Assembly: GCA_025450555.1 (NCBI GenBank) | Contig: JANWHF010000255.1 | Coordinates: forward strand, 1 to 8,902 | Reading direction: 5' to 3' | Origin: Tepidisphaeraceae bacterium | Lineage (GTDB): Bacteria; Planctomycetota; Phycisphaerae; Tepidisphaerales; Tepidisphaeraceae | DNA: 8,902 nucleotides | Notes under the pieces: generated by a model | Seen by the model: the letters and a program-made list of their open reading frames with translations, nothing else | Database searches by the model: none | Told to the model about the DNA's origin: nothing | Shown here: in pieces, positions 6,708 to 8,902 of the stretch | How positions within the stretch are numbered: position 1 is the first letter of the stretch | Layout: each line of letters opens with the position of its first letter | Made by a program: the position numbers and the translations under genes

Positions 6708-7877
6708 TCACGGGGCCATCAAGCTTTGCGAGAGCGCCTCGCGTACCGATTGGCGCGCCCAGCGGTCTGCCTCCAGAAGATCGTCCAGCGACGGCTGGCT
6801 CTGAAGGCGGTGCGATTCGATTGTACGTTCGACCAGGCGCGAAATCTCCCCGAACGTGGCCTTACCCTCGATAAAGGCCTCCACGGCGGCCTCATTTGCC
6901 GCGTTTAACACCGCGCCCAGCGTCCCGCCACGCTTTGCTACGTCAAAGGCGCAACGAAGTGCGGGAAAACGGTCAAAATCGGGCGGCTCAAATTGAAGCT
7001 GCATCGACTGAGTCAAATCCAGCCGGCGACTAATCCCTGAATTCCGCTCCGGGTAAGTCAATGCATATTGAATGGGCGTGCGCATATCCGGCGGGCCAAG
7101 CTGTGCGATCACGGAGTTATCGACAAACTCCACCATCGAATGCACGATCGACTGCGGATGAATGACCACTTCAACCTTTTCCGGCGGCAGATTAAACAGC
7201 CAGCAGGCTTCGATGATTTCCAAAGCCTTGTTGAACATGGTCGCCGAGTCGATCGTGATTTTGCTTCCCATCCGCCACGTAGGATGCGCCAAGGCATCGG
7301 CCAGGGTCGCGCGCTCCATCTTTTGTTTGCTTGCTGTGCGAAAGGGCCCGCCGCTGGCGGTGAGAATCACCCGGCGTACTTCCCTTCCCTGGCCGCATTG
7401 CAGCGCCTGAAAGACGGCCGAGTGTTCCGAATCGACCGGCAGAATATTAACGCCTCTTCGGCGCGCTTCGGGAATGAGAAGTGAACCTGCAACGACCAGC
7501 GATTCTTTATTCGCTAATGCCAGACTCTTTCCCGCACGGACCGCAGCGAGAACGGCTGGCAATCCCGCCGCTCCAACCACCGCCGCCAGCACCACATCCA
7601 CATCGTCGCGCTGCACCATTTCCACCATGCCCGCCGCGCCGTGATAAACCTCCACCCCCAATTGTCGCAGGCTTTTAACGGCCGCCTCATTGGGCTGATC
7701 ATCGGTGAGCGCGACCGCGGCAGGGCGATGCCGCCGCACCTGTGCCAATAGCGATTCCAGTCGGCGATGGCCACTCAGCGCCACGGCGCGATAAGGCTCG
7801 CCCAGCGCCTCGATCACCTCCAGCGCATTGCAGCCGATCGATCCGGTGGATCCCAGTATTGCGATGTTCTTCCGCAC
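6708..7877 (-). CDS. dxr: 1-deoxy-D-xylulose 5-phosphate reductoisomerase
   Basis: Dxr converts DXP to 2-C-methylerythritol 4-phosphate with NADPH and a divalent metal, the committed step of the MEP isoprenoid pathway. The 389 residues match the usual length. The NADPH loop GSTGSIG is at 9-15. LANKES is at 121-126, and metal ligands Asp149 and Glu151 lie in PVDSEHSA (147-154). The flexible-loop and substrate-site motifs SGGPFR (175-180), HPTW (198-201), MGSKITIDSATM (203-214) and NKALE (216-220) follow, then IHPQSIVHSMVEF (239-251) and GPPDMRTPIQ (261-270). Every motif I looked for is intact, so it should be active. The start is a GTG, fixed by the N-terminal nucleotide-binding strand; no Shine-Dalgarno precedes it. 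It is the first gene of an apparent dxr-rseP operon and is divergent from the nucleotidyltransferase gene, with 80 bases between the two starts. Confidence 0.96.
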   Translation of the reverse strand: MRKNIAILGSTGSIGCNALEVIEALGEPYRAVALSGHRRLESLLAQVRRHRPAAVALTDDQPNEAAVKSLRQLGVEVYHGAAGMVEMVQRDDVDVVLAAVVGAAGLPAVLAAVRAGKSLALANKESLVVAGSLLIPEARRRGVNILPVDSEHSAVFQALQCGQGREVRRVILTASGGPFRTASKQKMERATLADALAHPTWRMGSKITIDSATMFNKALEIIEACWLFNLPPEKVEVVIHPQSIVHSMVEFVDNSVIAQLGPPDMRTPIQYALTYPERNSGISRRLDLTQSMQLQFEPPDFDRFPALRCAFDVAKRGGTLGAVLNAANEAAVEAFIEGKATFGEISRLVERTIESHRLQSQPSLDDLLEADRWARQSVREALSQSLMAP

Positions 7878-7920
7878 GCTGACAAAAGGTAAAGGCGAAT
7901 GCGCGAAAAGAAAAGGTGGG

Positions 7921-7936
7921 GCGGCTACCCAGCCGC
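7921..7936. promoter_or_regulatory. Small perfect hairpin in the dxr / nucleotidyltransferase divergent region
   Basis: GCGGCT (7921-7926), loop ACCC and AGCCGC (7931-7936) form a perfect six-pair stem. On the minus strand the stem is followed directly by CCCACCTTTTCTTTT (7920 back to 7906), which resembles an intrinsic terminator or attenuator if dxr transcription starts upstream. On the plus strand it covers the place where a -35 element for the nucleotidyltransferase promoter would sit. It could therefore also be an operator. The role is inferred. Confidence 0.4.
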
Positions 7937-7944
7937 ATTTAAGG

Positions 7945-7950
7945 TATAAT
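7945..7950 (+). promoter_or_regulatory. -10 box (TATAAT) of the nucleotidyltransferase gene
   Basis: An exact TATAAT ends seven bases before the ATG at 7958, so a usual start site falls at about 7957, giving an almost leaderless mRNA. No good -35 hexamer is found 16-19 bases upstream. The match is seen directly; promoter function is inferred. Confidence 0.55.
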
Positions 7951-7957
7951 TCGTTCT

Positions 7958-8548
7958 ATGCTTCCGCTGCATCCAGGAATGACGCTTGAAGACAGAATGG
8001 TGCTTGCCGTGGAACGCGTGCGCGATCGATTGCTGCGGGCGTCAGCCGCATTGGAACAGGCATCCATTCCATACGCGGTCGCCGGCGGAAACGCGGTGGC
8101 CGCGTGGGTGGCGACGATTGACACATCCGCTGTGCGCAACACACAAGATGTTGACATCCTCCTGCGGCGAGCTGATCTCGATGCCGCCGCGCGAGCTTTG
8201 CAGAGTTCCGGGTTTATTCACCGACATGTCGCCGGTATCGATCTATTCCTCGACGGTCCCGACGCCAAGCCCCGAGATGCGGTCCATGTCGTCATGGCCA
8301 ATGAGAAGGTTCGTCCTGATTATGCACTGGCTGCTCCCGACGTCAGCGAATCGCAAAAGCCTGCCGGCTTCCGCGTTATTTCGCTCGAGGCATTGGTGCG
8401 GATGAAACTGACGTCATTTCGCGACAAAGATCGCACGCACCTGCGTGATATGTTGGAAGTAGGGCTGATCGACCCAACCTGGCCAGCTCGCTTACCACCT
8501 GCCCTTGCTTCGCGGCTGCAGCAACTCATTGATACGCCCGAGTCGTAG
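7958..8548 (+). CDS. Nucleotidyltransferase-fold protein (AbiEii/MNT-like superfamily)
   Basis: This 196-residue cytoplasmic protein has the hallmarks of the polymerase-beta-like nucleotidyltransferase fold: YAVAGGNAVAAW (39-50) with the Gly-Gly motif, then RNTQDVDILL (60-69) supplying the two catalytic-type aspartates D64 and D66. The third acid expected in the following strand is unclear: the segment reads DAVHVVMANEKVRPDY (107-122), with His110 where an acid is usual and Asp107 nearby. A helical C-terminal part follows, with ISLEALVRMKLTSFRDKDRTHLRDML (141-166). Family members include toxin-type and uncharacterised stand-alone enzymes; the substrate here cannot be deduced. There is no adjacent antitoxin-like gene, so I do not call it a toxin-antitoxin system. 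The ATG at 7958 lies just after a TATAAT box. In-frame ATGs at 7979 and 7997 are alternatives, since residues 1-13 carry no recognisable motif. Confidence 0.75.
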   Translation: MLPLHPGMTLEDRMVLAVERVRDRLLRASAALEQASIPYAVAGGNAVAAWVATIDTSAVRNTQDVDILLRRADLDAAARALQSSGFIHRHVAGIDLFLDGPDAKPRDAVHVVMANEKVRPDYALAAPDVSESQKPAGFRVISLEALVRMKLTSFRDKDRTHLRDMLEVGLIDPTWPARLPPALASRLQQLIDTPES

Positions 8549-8588
8549 CGGTTGCACGCATTCATCACGGACCGGTCGAGATTTGCGA

Positions 8589-8594
8589 TATAAT
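8589..8594 (+). promoter_or_regulatory. -10 box (TATAAT) of queE
   Basis: An exact TATAAT ends nine bases before the GTG start at 8604, so transcription would begin at about 8601 with a leader of roughly three bases. No clear -35 hexamer is visible at normal spacing. It lies in the 55-base gap after the nucleotidyltransferase gene, so queE likely has its own promoter. Confidence 0.55.
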
Positions 8595-8603
8595 TCCGCC
8601 TGC

Positions 8604-8902
8604 GTGAAAATTGCCGAGATTTTTTATTCGATTCAGGGCGAGGGCAAGCTGGTGGGCGTGCCTACGGTTTTTGTGCGCGCCAGCGGATGCAATCTGCGAT
8701 GCACCTGGTGCGATACGCCTTATGCGAGCTGGGAGCCGGAGGGGCGGGAGATGGCGGTGGGGCAGATCATGGAGGAGATCGCGAAATATCCCGCCCGGCA
8801 CGTCGTGCTGACTGGCGGCGAGCCGATGATCATGCCGGACGTCCAAGAGCTTTGTCAGCGCATCAAGAAAAGTGATTATCATTTAACCATTGAAACAGCG
8901 GC
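8604..8902 (+). CDS. queE: 7-carboxy-7-deazaguanine synthase, radical SAM (3' truncated)
   Basis: QueE rearranges 6-carboxytetrahydropterin to 7-carboxy-7-deazaguanine using S-adenosylmethionine, a 4Fe-4S cluster and magnesium. This is an early step to preQ0 and queuosine. Only the first 99 complete codons are in the window. The N-terminus KIAEIFYSIQGEGKLVGVPTVF (2-23, shown here in part) is the family signature for substrate binding. The cluster motif is Cys29-x3-Cys33-x2-Cys36 in SGCNLRCTWCDTPYA, and the SAM-binding motif is TGGEP (70-74). The start is GTG at 8604, fixed because homologues begin within a few residues of the EIFxSIQGEG motif. No Shine-Dalgarno precedes it, and a TATAAT box lies just upstream. 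Partners of the pathway (queC, queD) are not in the window. The reading frame is intact to the edge. Confidence 0.93.
   Translation, partial: MKIAEIFYSIQGEGKLVGVPTVFVRASGCNLRCTWCDTPYASWEPEGREMAVGQIMEEIAKYPARHVVLTGGEPMIMPDVQELCQRIKKSDYHLTIETA

Noticed and set aside
7068..7484. 138-codon plus-strand frame opposite dxr
   Set aside because: Antisense to a fully conserved enzyme and composition is shadow-like; no recognisable motif.
7958..8548. Toxin-antitoxin module based on the AbiEii-like fold
   Set aside because: No AbiEi-like or other antitoxin gene is adjacent: neighbours are dxr and queE, both housekeeping-type genes.

Overview
The window suggests a planctomycete, probably of the Phycisphaerae type. 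That is inference from four things: moderately high GC, secreted-protein architecture, near-absence of Shine-Dalgarno sequences, and divergent versions of housekeeping proteins. No rRNA or other marker gene is present to prove it. The layout is compact, with seven confident protein genes (two cut by the window edges) and one probable small gene. I see no tRNA, rRNA, CRISPR array, insertion sequence or prophage.

Left part (1-2535). A 5'-truncated gene for a large secreted protein has a quinoprotein sugar-dehydrogenase-like beta-propeller, a fibronectin type III domain and a long Gly/Thr/Ser/Asn-rich beta-structured tail. It runs into a probable 65-residue minus-strand gene, 10 bases away tail to tail. 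That small gene is divergent from coaX.

Middle (2630-4543). coaX (type III pantothenate kinase, first step of CoA synthesis) overlaps the start of a divergent, C-terminally short MnmE-like GTPase gene. The last four codons and the stop of that gene lie inside one arm of a 92-base near-perfect palindrome (two 39-base arms, 14-base loop). The palindrome sits between two convergent genes.

Right-middle (4566-7877, minus strand). dxr (MEP isoprenoid pathway) and rseP (site-2-type intramembrane protease) form an apparent operon, a pairing seen in many bacteria. The RseP homologue is much larger than the E. coli protein, with an inserted charged segment and additional PDZ-like modules.

Right (7958-8902). 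A small nucleotidyltransferase-fold protein gene is divergent from dxr. It is followed by the 5' part of queE (radical SAM, queuosine/7-deazaguanine pathway), which is cut by the window end.

A cross-cutting observation is that coaX, the nucleotidyltransferase gene and queE each have a TATAAT-like -10 box ending only 7-9 bases before the start codon. This predicts leaderless or nearly leaderless mRNAs. The palindrome and this promoter layout are the two most interesting signals. I do not see convincing evidence of a new multi-gene defence or metabolic system here.
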